Shown here: positions 35,151 through 47,925 of the stretch, one piece after another | Layout of the letters: each line of letters begins with the position of its first letter | How positions within the stretch are numbered: position 1 is the stretch's first letter | From: Paraescarpia echinospica | Lineage: Eukaryota; Annelida; Polychaeta; Sabellida; Siboglinidae | DNA length: 64,000 nucleotides | Direction: 5' to 3' | Assembly: GCA_020002185.1 (NCBI GenBank) | Contig: CM034537.1 | Location: forward strand, 8,773,615 to 8,837,614 | Program-made: the position numbers and the translations under genes | Notes under the pieces: generated by a model | Database searches by the model: none | What the model saw: only the letters and a program-made list of their open reading frames with translations | Told to the model about the DNA's origin: nothing

Positions 35151-35884
35151 CTAGTCCTTCTATCTTTCTTAACTGATTTTTTTTTTTTTATCAATATTTT
35201 CATAACCATTTAATATTTTAAACACTTCTATCTGATCGCCTCTCAATCTCCTGGTCTCTAGTGTTGTTAAACCGCATTTTTTTAGGCATATTTCGTAACT
35301 AAGATCTCTCAGTTTTGGTATCATTTTAGTTGCTCTCCTCTGCACTCTTTCTAGCATATCTATTTCCTTCCTGCGATATGGCCTCCACGCTTGAATACAA
35401 TATTCTGAATGAGGCCTAACTATTGTTTTGTACAGCGGTATTATTAGCTCTTTTTCCTTATACGTTATGTTTCGCCTAATTAATCCAAGGATTTGATTTC
35501 CCTTTGAAGTTGCAATTCCGCACTGCTCTGAAACCTTCATATCAGCACTATAATGGTTAACCCTAAGTCCTTTTCTTTTACAGTAGTACTTAGTACAGTA
35601 CCCCCCATTGTATATTCTATCTCTTCGTTCCCATGTCCTATGTGGAGGCATTTACATTTCCCAAAATTGAACAGCATTTGCCACTTTTCAGACCATTTGA
35701 TCAACCTGTCAAGATCATCTTGTAAATGCTGTCTATCTCCATCACTTTTAATCCTTCTAAACACTTTTGTATCATCCGCAAATTTCAACACCTTGCTTGT
35801 TATTTCATCATCCAAATCATTGATATATATATTAAGAATAATATAGGTCCTAATACTGATCCCTGTGGTACCCCACTCAATACC
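35151..35884 (-). mobile_element. CR1-like LINE, RT and thumb segment
   Basis: A minus-strand frame contains DLDDEITSKVLKFADDTKVF with the RT catalytic FADD, then YKTIVRPHSEYCIQAWRPY and RVQRRATKMI. It lies between LTR elements B and A. Its left end has CTAGT and its right end ATACC, the duplications created by those insertions. Confidence 0.88.
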
Positions 35885-36071
35885 TGTTGCAATATGTTAT
35901 ATTGTTTAGTTAGTCGCTAGGCGGCGCCACGGTAACGGCGTGAGTACGTGCACGACAGTTGGATACATCGCGTGATTTGAGTTGCCTGGCATGCTAATAA
36001 AGAACCTCTGAATTGTGTTTACATAAAGTTTCATCCTTCTACATAGACAACGCACGATGCATAGAGAAACA
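35885..36071 (+). repeat. 5' LTR of element A
   Basis: 187 bases, TGTTGCAATA to GAGAAACA. It carries AATAAA near its 3' part (TAATAAAGAACC), a plausible poly(A) signal. Confidence 0.92.
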
Positions 36072-36261
36072 TGGTGTCAGAACGGTAACGAGTCTACGTT
36101 CCATAGATCAATAATACTGTAAATTCGAGCATTCTGCAATACACAATCTCGTGTAAACTGAACTTTGACAATTTTCAAATCCACACTGAGCGATAATACG
36201 GAATAATCGTTCATGTGTTGTCTACACTGGACCTGGTACTGTACGTCCATATGATCTGATA

Positions 36262-38562
36262 TTGTCAACACTGCACATCTACAACATGACTACTGAACCA
36301 ACTGCAGCAAACAGTGAAGGGCCTCAAGTCATCCATAACAACATACCATTGCCACCAAAACTCAACACCAAGGGCAATCTCGCTACATTCATCACCTGCG
36401 TGGGACAGGATGCATTGGACGTTTTCAATGGTCTCGCATTCCAGAATGATCAGGAACGTTCCGACATGAACACTATTTTGACCCTTAAGGAAAGGCAGTT
36501 TATCGGCGAGACTAACGTGATTTATGAAAGATACGTTTTCAATAATCGCAATCAAGAAAGTCATGAAACGGTTGATGTTTTCGCGACCGCACTTTGGTCG
36601 TTAATCAGCAGCAATGCCATGAGGAAACGACTGCTGCAAGAATCATCACTGACTCTAACTAAGTGTTTGGACATCTGCAGAGCCATCGAGTCGACAGACG
36701 CCAAGCTGAAAGCGATGTCGAGTGATGAAGTGCACGCATTCAACCACTCTGCAGAGAAAAAGCGCTCGTTTAAAAAGAAAGCACACGCTACGCCACAACG
36801 CTCAACTGAAAAAGAACAACTGGCGTATGAATGCCAATTCTGCGGCTTCAAACATGAAAGATTGAGAGAGAAATGCCCAGCCTGGGGTAAGGAGTGCAAG
36901 CTGTGCAAATCGATGAATCACTTCCCCAGAAAGTGTCGAAAGAAATCGAGGGCCACACAGCAGCACAAAGTTCACCTACTAGACAAAGACACTGACTCTG
37001 AAAATGAAATCATGGTGGTAAACAACACTTCAACCAAGTCGAAAATATTCGCACAGATGACATTGGCGGACAGGAGCTTGCGCTTCCAGATCGATAGTGG
37101 CGCCACCTGCAATGTTATCTCGAAAGGTGACCTACCTGCTACTACAATCATCAAGGAGTCTGCCAACATTATCTCGTTCTACAACAAAAGCACCATGACG
37201 TCGTTGGGCAGCTCTGAGCTATGCGTAACAAACCCAAAGAATGGTGCAAGCTACAACATGACCTTTGTTGTGAAAAATGCCGAGGTCACGCCGATCATCG
37301 GTTCACATTCAGCACAGGAGATGAACTTACTAAAAATCCAGCACCAAAACATCCTGAAAATTGACGACGACAACAACACATTGACAAAGTCGTCGATGTT
37401 CGCGTCGTACGGGGACGTGTTCACGGGTGAAGGAAAAATGGAGGGCACACTACATCTGGAAATAGACGAATCAGTCAGTCCAGTCATACTCCCTCCTGGA
37501 CGCGTCCCGGTCGCGTTAAAGCATCCGCTGAAGGACGAGCTAACGCGCCTACAAGAAATGGGTGTGATAGCTGAAGTTGACACACCAACTGACTGGGTGT
37601 CGAGCATGGTCATCGTGAAAAAGAAAAGCGGAAAAATAAGACTCTGCATTGATCCGAAACCGCTCAACAAAGCTCTAAAGCGCAGTCACTACATGCTACC
37701 AGTGATCGAGGACGTCATACCGGAACTGGCGTCTGCGAAGGTGTTCACTGTCTGCGATGTCAAGAATGGCTTCTGGCACGTGGAACTGGATGAACAGTCC
37801 AGTTACTTGACTACATTCCAGACACCCTACGGAAGGTACCGGTACTGCATGATGCCTTTCGGAATCTCGCCAGCGCCAGAGTACTTTCAGCAACGGTTAC
37901 ATCAGGCATTAGAGAAGATCCCTGGTGTGTTCATCATAGCTGACGACATTCTCGTTGCCGGTTGTGGTGAAACGGCCGCTGAAGCTGAAGAGGACCACGA
38001 CATGAAGATGGCGCAGCTACTGAAGCGATGTCGCGAAAAGAACATCAAACTGAACAAAGAGAAACTGCACTGGAAACGGAGTGAGGTGTCGTACATGGGT
38101 CATCTCATAACAGCAGAGGGACTGAAAGTAGATCCAGCGAAGGTGGAGGCCATACTCAAAATGCCTCAACCACACGACAAGAAGGCGGTGCAGGGCCTCA
38201 TGGGCATGGTCAACTACCTACGGAAGTTCGCAAAAGGCATCTCCAATGTCACGCAACCACTCCGAGATCTCATCAAAGCCGACACTGACTTCCTCTGGGA
38301 CGAATCGGTGCACGGCGCAGCGGTCGTGAAGATCAAGCAGATGTTGTCGGAGTCACCAGTACTCCGATACTTCGACCCGACCGTTCCACTCACTCTGCAG
38401 TGTGATGCGTCCGAGAGTGGCCTTGGAGCGTGCATACTACAGAACGAGCAACCAATTGCCTATGCTTCCAGATCGCTGACAGATGCTGAGAGCAGGTATG
38501 CCCAGATCGAAAAAGAAATGCTCGCGAGCGTTTCGACCACTATGCATATGGCAGACCGATAA
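36262..38562 (+). pseudogene. Element A gag-protease-RT frame, truncated by a deletion
   Basis: A 766-codon frame. Gag is followed by zinc-knuckle-like cysteines (CQFCGFKHERLREKC and CKLCKSMNHFPRKC), protease DSGATCNVIS, then RT with RLCIDPKPLNK, PYGRYRYCMMPFGI and ADDILVAG, and RNase H beginning LQCDASESGLG. The frame ends at 38560 because a short deletion near 38525 removed bases between the EKEMLA and RFDHYAYG segments. Compared with element B, gag looks shortened in two places. Confidence 0.85.
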
Positions 38563-40136
38563 GAGTTGAATCAGACCACAAACCTCTCGAAATGATCAAC
38601 AAAAAGTCACTCCAGGCAGCTCCGAAGCGACTACAACGGATGCTGTTACGAGCTCAGCGGTACGAGATCGACATCGTCTACAAAAGAGGGCAGCACATGT
38701 ATATCGCCGACACGCTCAGTCGAGCATACATGCAAGGAAACGACTTACGCGAAGCCGTGGAAAAGGAAGTTGAGACGATCCACATGGCTGACTACCTGCC
38801 CATCTCAGACGGTAGACTCAGAGACATACAACACAACACTGAGACAGACGACACACTACAAACACTGAAAGCAGCCATTCTACAAGGCTGGCCTGAGAAG
38901 AGTTGCCTACCAACAACGATAAGAGCGTATCATGGCATACGTGACGAGCTCGCAATACAAGATGGCATCGTGTTCAGAGGAAGTCGATGTGTCATCCCAT
39001 CTTCACAGCGGAGCGAAATACTCGAGAAACTACACGAAGCACACCTGGGCATCGAGGCGACAATGCGACGAGCCCGAGAGTGCGTATACTGGCCAGGAAT
39101 GTCAACGCAGATCAAAGACTACATATCGCAGTGTGACATTTGCTCAGCTTACCAAAGTTGCCAGACGAAAGAACCTCTCGTGTCACATCATGTCCCCGAT
39201 CGTCTATGGGCAAAAGTAGGCACAAATCTCTTCGAATGCAACGATCGAAACTACATAGTGACTGTAGATTACAACAGCAGTTTTTTCGAGATCGACCGAC
39301 TAGAGAACAAGACGGCGGTAGCGGTCATACCGAAGCTTAAACAACAGTTTGCTAGGCACGGTATACCAGACGAGGTGGTGTCGGACAATGGTCCACCATA
39401 CAACTCACGGGAGTTCAAAGAGTTTGCAGAACTATACCACTTAGACCACACAACCAGCTCGCCTGGTTACGCGCAGTCTAATGGAAAAGCGGAAAGTGCC
39501 GTAAAGATCTCCAAGAAATTAATGATCAAGGCAAAAGAAGCGGGTACAGATCCATATCTAGCACTCTTAAACTACAGAAATACACCTACGGAAGGCATGG
39601 ACAGTTCGCCTGCACAAAGACTGTTTGGAAGGAGAACGAAAACCACTCTGCCCAATGCGAAAGCACTTCTGATGCCGAAAACAGTCACAAACACAGTTGA
39701 AAAGCTTGATGACAAACGCAAGAAGCAAGCTAACTACTACAACCGAAACGTAAAGCACTTGCCGTCATTAAAAGACGGTGACGTCGTGTGCATGCAGCCA
39801 GCGAAGTACAAAAGTCGACGGCAGAAAGCGACAGTACAGCGGCAAGCTAACATCAGGTCGTATGATGTTGTCACAGACTACGGTACAGTGTACAGGCGAA
39901 ACCGGAGACACCTGCGTCGCACGACAGCACCACCAGCGGTCCCGGACGTGACAGCACCACGAGCCGCTGACGTGACAGACAACGCGACTGACAGGGCGAC
40001 AGGCGGAATACCAGTACGCCAGTGCGTCGACAAGCCTAGTGACGACCATCCTGCTATCATCACTGCAACACCAACTATCGAGAGACGCAGTGGAAGACAA
40101 GTGATGAGGCCGGCACATCTCAGAGACTACGTCTAA
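38563..40136 (+). pseudogene. Element A RNase H end, integrase and tail
   Basis: The frame after the break carries VESDHKPLEMINKK, the zinc-binding H2C2 region (HEAHLGIEATMRRARE, CDICSAY), the integrase core with DYNSSFFEIDR, VSDNGPPYNSREF and GKAESAVK, and a basic C-terminal tail ending LRDYV stop at 40134-40136. Apart from the upstream frame break it looks uninterrupted. Confidence 0.85.
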
Positions 40137-40549
40137 CTCTCTAAGTTGTGCATAAAAAGGGCATAATAATCCCTTTTATGGTCATTACACACCATCAGTG
40201 ACGATATTGCACATACAGTATGACTGTTGTGTATTTTCATGTATTGAACATTGCGATAATAATAGTAATATTGCTGTTATGTTCATTGCTATGTTTAATT
40301 TGTAATTTGTATTTCATTGTCATTTGCTATGATATTTAGTTGATTACTGTAATGCTAGCAGTTAGAAGTATTAATTTGTTTTGCATTAGAATACAGACAG
40401 TATTTCTCAGTAATTTTCGATAAAACACAAGCAGTTGTTTAGAAATATTACTTTAATTCAAAGAACATTTCTCAGTGAACTGTTCTAGATGCGATTATAG
40501 AATAGTTTTCTACATGTAGGAGTTTTACACTTTTGTAATGGAAGGGAGA

Positions 40550-40734
40550 TGTTGCAATGTTATATTGTTTAGTTAGTCGCTAGGCGGCGCCACGGTAACG
40601 GCGTGAGTCCGTGCACGACAGTTGGATACATCGCGTGATATGAGTTGTCTGGCATGCTAATAAAGAACCTCTGAATTGTGTTTACATAAAGTTTCATCCT
40701 TCTACATAGACAACGCACGATGCATAGTGAAACA
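40550..40734 (+). repeat. 3' LTR of element A
   Basis: 185 bases, TGTTGCAATG to GTGAAACA, followed by ATACC. It includes the AATAAA poly(A) signal of the element. The 40137-40549 stretch before it is the element's non-coding 3' region. Confidence 0.92.
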
Positions 40735-42240
40735 ATACCGATTTCCAGTTTGAAGCCTCCCCATCAACTACTACACGTTGTCTTCTGTAAATCAGCCATT
40801 GTTCTATCCAGATTATTATACCATTTCCTATGCCATGGGCCTTTATTTTAAGCAGTAATCTTTGATGTGGTACTTTGTCGAAAGCTTTTTGAAAATCTAA
40901 GTAGACGATATCTACTGGTGATCCCTCATCTACCCACTTAGTGATGTCTTCCAAAAAACATAATATATTTGTTAAGCATGACCTCGCTTTAAAAAACATG
41001 TTGAGATGGGTTTATCAAGTTTTATTTAACAAGAAAATCCACCATGTGATCTGTAATAAGTCTTTCTAATAATTTGCAAATCACTGATGTTAAACTCACT
41101 GGTCTGTAGTTCTCTGACTTGTTTCTCGAACCTTTTTTAAATAACGGTTTAACGTTTGCCTCTTTCCATTCTAAAGGAACCACTCCCTCATTTCAAATTG
41201 AAAACTGTTGCAAGCGGTACGCTAATTTGTTCTACAATTTCCAATAGTAGTTTGGGCAGAATCCCATCCACTCCAGGTGATTTATTATCCTTCATGGCCC
41301 TTATTTTCTTAGCTACCATTTCCGGGGTTACAATTAATTGTCCTAAATAGTCTGAATCTGCCCCCTTGAACTTAGCCTCTGGTACTGGCAATGAACTAAT
41401 ATCTTCTCTGGTAAACACTGAACTAAAGTACTCATTCAGGTCTTCCGCCATTAAGAATCCCTCTGATATTATATTTCCAGCACTATTTTCTAGAGGACCG
41501 ACCTTATCTTGAACTTTCTGTTTGCTTCGAACATACGCATAAAAACTCTTGCTGTCATGTTTTATATTACTAGCTAATTGTTGTTCATAGCTTCTCTTTG
41601 AATTTTTTATTTCAGCTGTAGCTTGGTTAAGTGCTTCTTTATAACTGTTGTAGTCTTCATCATTTCCAGTACATCTATATGACTTCCACATCATTTGTTT
41701 ATACTTAATTTTTCTAATGGCTTCTTTCGATAAGTGTTTGTTTTTGGACCGTTTCTCTTGTTTTTTGAAGGGTACAAATTTATTGACTATGCACTTAATT
41801 TTACTCTTTAATATATTCCAGCATTCTGTTGCTGTCTTATTTTTCAGTGTGTTATTCCATTCTATCTTTGCTAAATATTTCCTCATGTCCTTATACCTTC
41901 CTTTGTGAAAATTTCTCCTATCCTGCTTTTTACTATTCCTTTCTGATTTTAGTTTGATGGTAAAATGTATCTGGTTGTGATCGCTACTCCCCAGTGGCTC
42001 ACATATCTTGACATTGTCAACTAATTCATTCTGTGAGGACAAAACTGTCTAACACATTCTCACCCCTGGTTGGTTCTAGCACATGTTGAGAAAAGAAAGT
42101 ATCTTGAACTAAAAACTTGTGGTCCTCACTCCGCATACTCTGAAGAGATTTCCATTGTATATGCCCGTGGTTAAAATCCCCCATAATAATACAGTCCCAT
42201 TTGCTCACTTCCCTTATAGCATTTTGTATTTTTTCATTCT
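40735..42240 (-). mobile_element. CR1-like LINE, endonuclease end to RT segment
   Basis: Minus-strand frames cover GDFNHGHIQW (42026-42208), then the endonuclease-RT linker and first RT motif KSPGVDGILPKLL (41188-42042), then VYLDFQKAFDKVPH (40694-40999, which runs into LTR A). Frames break between these pieces. Right edge ATTCT is the duplication of LTR element C. Confidence 0.88.
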
Positions 42241-42403
42241 TGTCGTGTACTGGCCGTGGGCTGTGCGTACAACGACATTATAGAATGAAGATTCTCGTAG
42301 AGAAAGTATGAACACGTTTATTGTGACACAGGCGGAACTCGAGATCACAAAGGAAAAGAGGAAACGGGGCATGGTAAACGGTTCCGCGATCAAGGATCTA
42401 ACA
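42241..42403 (-). repeat. 3' LTR of element C
   Basis: 163 bases, TGTTAGATCC to TACACGACA on the minus strand. Confidence 0.92.
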
Positions 42404-42627
42404 TTCCTCCCCCTTTAAGGAAAACATAATTAGTATAATTATAAAAATGTAAACTTTTAACTCCAACGAGAGTCACTTATACGTATCAATGTTATATCTA
42501 AGATAAATAGTATGCAATTGTTTATAGTACTAATCTAGTGCTCTCGCGACTAGCTACAGCTACCGAAACATAGTCTATTCTGGCTATCTTGATCTATGCA
42601 TTGTCCGTTATGACAGTAATATAGACT

Positions 42628-45600
42628 TTACAAGTTCAATCTGTCCGGTGGCTTCACCACTCTGTGTGATCTTCTCAGCGGTACTACCACGTCTGGTACT
42701 ACACAGGACTGCGACCGTTCAACTATTGGTCTTGAGATCACCTCTCCTGAGCTGTACCCGTAGTCACGTCCAAGTTGCCAGATGATAGTAATGGTGTCGA
42801 TGGTGTTCACTCGAACCGAGGTAGTACTTCACGCTCTGCAAGCCTCGGTGGAAGTTGAGGCTCTTCAATCCTCAGTGTACCAGACGCTCTTCAGTCGATT
42901 CGATCGGCCTTCTCTCGCGCAAATGATCCTGGTGACGCTTCCACACTCTGTCATCCTGCAGACGTACCGTGAAGGTCAGCGGACTCTATCACCGTAGTGA
43001 CCCATTTCGGTTGTCCCTGAAAGTTCAACGCCCAGACACAGTCTCCTGTCATGAAACTTCGCTCCACTGCTTTCTGGTCGTGGCGTTCTGTTTTCTTCCT
43101 GTTTGCGGAAGACTCGGTTCTGAATGGATGGTCGTAGAAGATCCAGTCGTGTGCTCGGTGGTGTCTTCAACACAAACTCTGTTGGAGCTCTGCCGGTTGT
43201 AGCTTGTGGAGTTACCCTGTAGCGTGCTAGGAAGGTGTAGAGACGATCTTCTAGGTTGCCATTTGTCTTCTTCAACCCTGCTTTTACAGTCTGAACGGCG
43301 CGTTCAGCTAAGCCACTACTGGATGGGTGATAAGGTGAAGACTTGATGTGTTTGATTCCGTTAGCTCGACAAAACTGTTCAAACTCCTCACTGGTGAAAC
43401 AGCTTCCATTATCTGATACCACTGTGCTTGGTAGACCCAAAATCGCAAACGTCTGTCTTAGCTTCGTGAGAGTTGCACTGGTTGTCACAGCTGATACAAC
43501 GTGTGCATCGATGTACTTGCTGTGAGCATCGACTATGATGAGTATCATTCATCCCTCGAACGGTCCCGCATAATCAATGTGTATTCGATGCCACGTTCGT
43601 CCCGGCCATTCCCATGGATGCAGTGGTGCCACTGGTGGTTGTTTGCTGTATATTTGGCATGTCGTGCAGTCCTTAACACACATCTCGATTTCAGCGTCCA
43701 AACTTGGGCTAACGCCTTCATCTTCACTATGCCCGGAAGCGTCTCGTGTAGTTCTTTCAACAACGTGTCACGACCCTTTGGTGGTACCATGACTCTTGCT
43801 CCCCACATCAGCACCCCGTGTTGGACATTCAGTTCGTCTTTCCTTCAAGTGTAACTCTCCCACTCGTGTGGTACATCGCTAGGCCATCCTCCTTCCACGA
43901 ACCGTAGAACTTGTGACAGTATCGGATCGGTTGCTGTCCATTTAGCGATGTGTTCTGCCGTGATGGGTGTATCATTCATGGTTGTAAGTGCTAGAACCAC
44001 TTCCTCCGGGACTGGTACTCGTTCAGGAGTGTCTGGTAGCGGCAAGCGACTCAATCCGTCTGCATGACAGATACTCGTACCCGGTCTGTACTCCAGATGG
44101 TACTGATAGTTACTTAGTGTTAGTGCCCATCTCTGAATGCGTGCACTAGCCATTGCGGAGATGGCACGATCTTCCTTCAACAGCCCGATCAACGGCCTGT
44201 GGTCGGTCTGCAACGTGAAGTCCCTCCCGTAAAGGTACTTATGGAACTTGGATATCCCGAAGACCAGCGACAATGCTTCCTTTTCTAGCTGTGCGTACTT
44301 CTTTTCCGCTGTGGAGAGAGAGCGTGATGCGTATGCGATAGGCTTTCGCTGCCATCGGGCAATCTGTGTGACAGTACGCTTCTAATCCCGTAAGGAGATG
44401 CGTCACTGCTCAAGATGATCGGAAGTTCAGGGTTGTAGTGTACAAGCACATCTGAAGAAACGAGCAGTGCCTTAGACTCCTCGAAAGCCTTTTGTTGCGT
44501 CGGACCCCACTTCCACTTTGTGTGTTGGCGTGTCATTTCATGCAGCGGAGCAAGCAGCATACTGAGATTGCGCAAGAAGTTGTGATAGTAGTGAATGAGT
44601 CCTAGATAACTCCTCAACTCCTGTACATTCTGCGGTGCAGGCGCGTTCTGTACTGCTCGCACTTTGTCTTCCGTAGGATGAATACCTTCAGCATCAATCG
44701 CATGACCTAGATAGGTGCACGATTTCTGACGAAACGCACATTTCTCCTTCTTCAGACGTAACCCTGCGTCTTGCAGTCACGTTAGCACAGTATCCAGATT
44801 ACGATCGTGCTCTTCTGGCGTTCTTCCTGTAACCAGGATGTCATCGAGGAAGACTACGGTCATGGGTATGTTCTGTAGTAACTGCTCCATGATTCTCTGG
44901 AAGATACTTGAAGAAGAACTCACACCGAAAGGCAGACGTTCAAATGCGAATAGCCCTTTCGACGTGTCGATTGTAGTCAATGGACGTGATTCTTCATCCA
45001 GTACGACCTGTTGATACGCATGGCTCATGTCCAGCGTGGTGTACAGTGTATCACCTGCTAATTTTGTAAACAGATCAGATACGTTCGGGATCGGGTACTT
45101 GTCTACCTTTACGGCTCTGTTGAATGGTTACCTTATAGTCGCCACAAATTCTTATAGACTTCAAGACCGGTACAATGGGCGCAGCCCACTCAGAATACTC
45201 CACAGGATGGATGATTCCGGCCTTCTGCATACGATCTAGCTCGTCCTCTACTTTGGCTCGTAAAGCAAGAGGTTTACAATACCTCAGTTTAACCGTGTCA
45301 TCAACATAGAACTTCGCAGTCAGCCCCTTTAGCGTTCCTAGTCCCTCACTGAACATTGATTCGTAAGGCTTTAGGAAGTCCTCTCTGTCTACCTGGTTCA
45401 CGGTAACCCAGTTCACTTTCAACACTGTTAGCCAGTCCCTTCCCAGCAGGTTAGGTCCCGACCCAGGCACTACGGTTGCCTGCAGCCTGTGCTGTTGATT
45501 GTTGTGACAAACGTTCACCTGTGCTCGCCCTAAAGGCTCAATTGTGGTACCTGCGTACGTTCGCAACCTCGGAACGTTACGCGTGTCGAGAGTGAGCACA

Positions 45601-45677
45601 GATGTCTTGCAGATTTTAGCCCACTCATCCCCCGATATAAGCGAAACTGCTGCTCCGGTATCTATCTCCATAGCCAC
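42628..45677 (-). pseudogene. Element C protease and pol, in several broken frames
   Basis: Pieces in order: protease IDTGAAVSLIS and RT start (45075-45677), RT palm FERLPFGVSSSSSIFQR and FLDDILVTG (44777-45028), RNase H start (44285-44662), RNase H end with TDHRPLIGLL (43845-44273), zinc region (43545-43814), integrase core with VDAHSKYID and VSDNGSCFTSEEF (42976-43548), and a basic tail (42628-42810). At least five frame changes occur. Confidence 0.82.
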
Positions 45678-45773
45678 TTCATTTCCCTCTATCTGGACAT
45701 TGCAAATGTACGGTGGTATGGTGTGGGTGGCACTTGTGTGATACAGGCCAAGTGTGTGTCTTCACATAACTTG

Positions 45774-46684
45774 TCATTGCGTTGCGAGTGTGTCATTTTC
45801 TACTAAATGTGTCTGCTGAGTGTTTGCATTGCACACATTAGCAAAGTGATTTAGCTTTTGACACTTGTAGCATCTCCTGCCCCAAGCTTTGCACATTCGC
45901 CGATCGTCGTGTGGCGGTCCACCACAGCCTGAGCATGCCGATGCTGCCCCGTTGTGACGACTGTACCGCTGCTGACTGCTCACGACTGGTCGATCGTCTC
46001 GATGTGGCGTCCCCTGGCGATCAGGCGGAAAGTGTTTTCTTGGTGGATTGCGATCTGTGTCGCCACCCGGCGACCAAAACTGAAACCTCCACGTGAAGAG
46101 TTGCGCCGCCCCCCGTCATTCGATACGGCGTGGACAGGCCTCGGCACGGGCGAAGAGTTTCCCATGATCTTCGACTGCTGTAGCGTAGCTTCCAGTGTGC
46201 GCCCGGAAGTCAGTAACTTCTCTAGCGTGATTGTAGGTTCACTTAACCCCTTGTCACGCACTTTTGACATCGCACATTTTTGAATGATTTGCGACTTCAC
46301 TTCTCTGTCTTTCTCATGGAACTTACAGTTTTTGGCTAGTTGCTGCAATCGTGCATTGAATTGAGCCAGCGTCTCTGACGACGTCTGTTCAGCCTGTCGG
46401 AACTTGAATATTTCATATTCTTCATTGCACTGCGGCCTGAAGTAAGCAGTGAGGTTCCGCTTGGTTTCTGCGAAATCATCATTTTCTGTCACCCCCACTG
46501 CTTCACTCAATTCAAACACTGCCTCACCAGCATAATGAAGCAACATCGCTCTCATTCTTGTATCGTTCTGAATGTCTTTAACCACCACAAAGTTTTCAAA
46601 GCGCCGTACCCAACGCTCCCAGCGTTGGCCTGCGCTGTCAGTCGGCTCCAGCGAAAAAGGTGCCACGTCAGCGACAGTTTCCAT
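45774..46684 (-). pseudogene. Element C gag and zinc knuckle
   Basis: Gag frame 45980-46684 (start METVADVAPF) contains the retroelement capsid-like region WERWVRRFENFV and QFNARLQQLAKNC. The zinc-knuckle CYKCQKLNHFANVC follows in another frame at 45774-45983, so there is a shift near 45985. Confidence 0.8.
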
Positions 46685-46758
46685 TTTCAGACAGAAATTA
46701 GACGTAGTCTAGTTCAAAGTAACTCGTAGAGTTGTCAGTTTACCTCGTCGCCAATTAA

Positions 46759-46921
46759 TGTCGTGTACTGGCCGTGGGCTGTGCGTACAACGACATTATA
46801 GAATGAAGATTCTCGTAGAGAAAGTATGAACACATTTATTGTGACACAGGCGGAATTCGAGATCACAAAGGAAAAGAGGAAACGGGGCATGGTAAACGGT
46901 TCCGCGATCAAGGATCTAACA
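46759..46921 (-). repeat. 5' LTR of element C
   Basis: 163 bases, two substitutions from its partner; followed on the minus strand by TTAATTGGCGACGAGG, the likely primer-binding area. Confidence 0.92.
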
Positions 46922-47925
46922 ATTCTCTTCTATGTTTGGACTTCGATAAACTAACCCAACTGTTAACGTTGAGTTTCCTGTAATTACGTTACACCGAACA
47001 GCTTCTTCGCAATCTGCTTCTCTTTCTAATTTTATTTCATAAGCCTGGATAGATTCTTTAATATATAAAATAACTCCACCTCCCTTTCTTTCTATTCTAT
47101 CTTTTCTAAACATTACATATCCTGTCAGTCCCAATTCAGCATTTGATATATCGGTGGTGGTCCAGGATTCGGTTATACCTATTATATGAGGGTCAATATC
47201 TTCTACCATAATGTTTAGTTCATTTCTTTTGTTTACTATACTCCATGCATTTAAACAAACACATTTATATCCAGCTTCAGAAGAGTTTTTCAGACTGTTA
47301 TTTGCAGATTTATTTGTGCTGTCTTTATCTATGCCTCCATTTTCAGGCTTTTCTGTGAGTCCCCCCTGCGAATCTAGTTTAAACAGATGCAACCTGTCCC
47401 ACTGTCAACAGATCGCAGCAGGTTCTCTGAGAAAACTGCTGCCCCCTTTCCACTAAGAGGGAGGCCATCTCTCATGTACATATCTTCCCTCCCAACAAAG
47501 TATCCCCATAAATCTGTGAATCCCACCCCCTCTTCGTCACACATCTGCTCAACTAGTGCGTTGATCGCCATCCTCTTGCAGTTTCTATATATTGCCCCCC
47601 TTCCTCCCATTACCGGCAAAATTCCTTACAGAATAACCTGTTCAACTCTTATCTTCTTTAGCTTCCTCACTAACTGTCTATACTCCTGTACTACCGCAGT
47701 TGTTCCCTCCCTGTCTGCATTATTTGTTCCTACATGTACCAGTATAGACCCCCCTTGCCATGTCTCTACCCTGTCAGTCACATGTTCAATCCTAGCCCTC
47801 GGTAGACAAACAACGTCTTTCCCCTCGCTCAGTGTCTTGTCAGTCTTTCTTATAATGGAGTCGCCCATAAACACCCTCTCTTTCCTCATTGCCCCATTGA
47901 GCCAAGGGTTCTTTTAATCGTGCCT
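46922..47925 (-). mobile_element. CR1-like LINE, 5' segment
   Basis: Holds the ORF1 esterase region (47374-47889) and the first part of the ORF2 endonuclease (46922-47392; CLNAWSIVNKRNEL, IIGITESW, YRSPNIEEN). The 5' boundary is near 47925, where similarity to coding sequence ends. The left edge is ATTCT at 46922-46926, the element C duplication. Confidence 0.85.
47374..47889 (-). pseudogene. LINE ORF1 SGNH/GDSL-type esterase domain, inactivated
   Basis: CR1 elements often encode an esterase domain in ORF1. Here block I is FMGDSIIR, the oxyanion block is LVHVGTNN, and the last block reads RDGLPLSGKG, where the family normally has a catalytic His (DGLHLS). A premature TAA at 47626-47628 sits between QVIL and GILPVMG. 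Both changes indicate a dead copy. Confidence 0.78.

Larger units (their letters stand above)
35885..40734 (+). mobile_element. Gypsy-type LTR retrotransposon A, 4850 bp
   Basis: LTRs at 35885-36071 and 40550-40734, exact ATACC duplication (35880-35884 and 40735-40739), primer site TGGTGTCAGAACGG just after the left LTR and polypurine tract GAAGGGAGA before the right one. Gag, protease, RT, RNase H and integrase follow on the plus strand. The LTRs differ at about four bases and one 2-base indel in 187, so insertion is fairly young. The pol frame is broken once. Confidence 0.95.
42241..46921 (-). mobile_element. Gypsy-type LTR retrotransposon C, 4681 bp
   Basis: LTRs at 42241-42403 and 46759-46921 differ at only about two of 163 bases. 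An exact ATTCT duplication flanks it (42236-42240 and 46922-46926). A polypurine tract AAAGGGGGAGGAA precedes the 3' LTR on the minus strand. Gag, knuckle, protease, RT, RNase H, integrase follow in Gypsy order. Despite very similar LTRs, pol is in many pieces. Confidence 0.94.
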
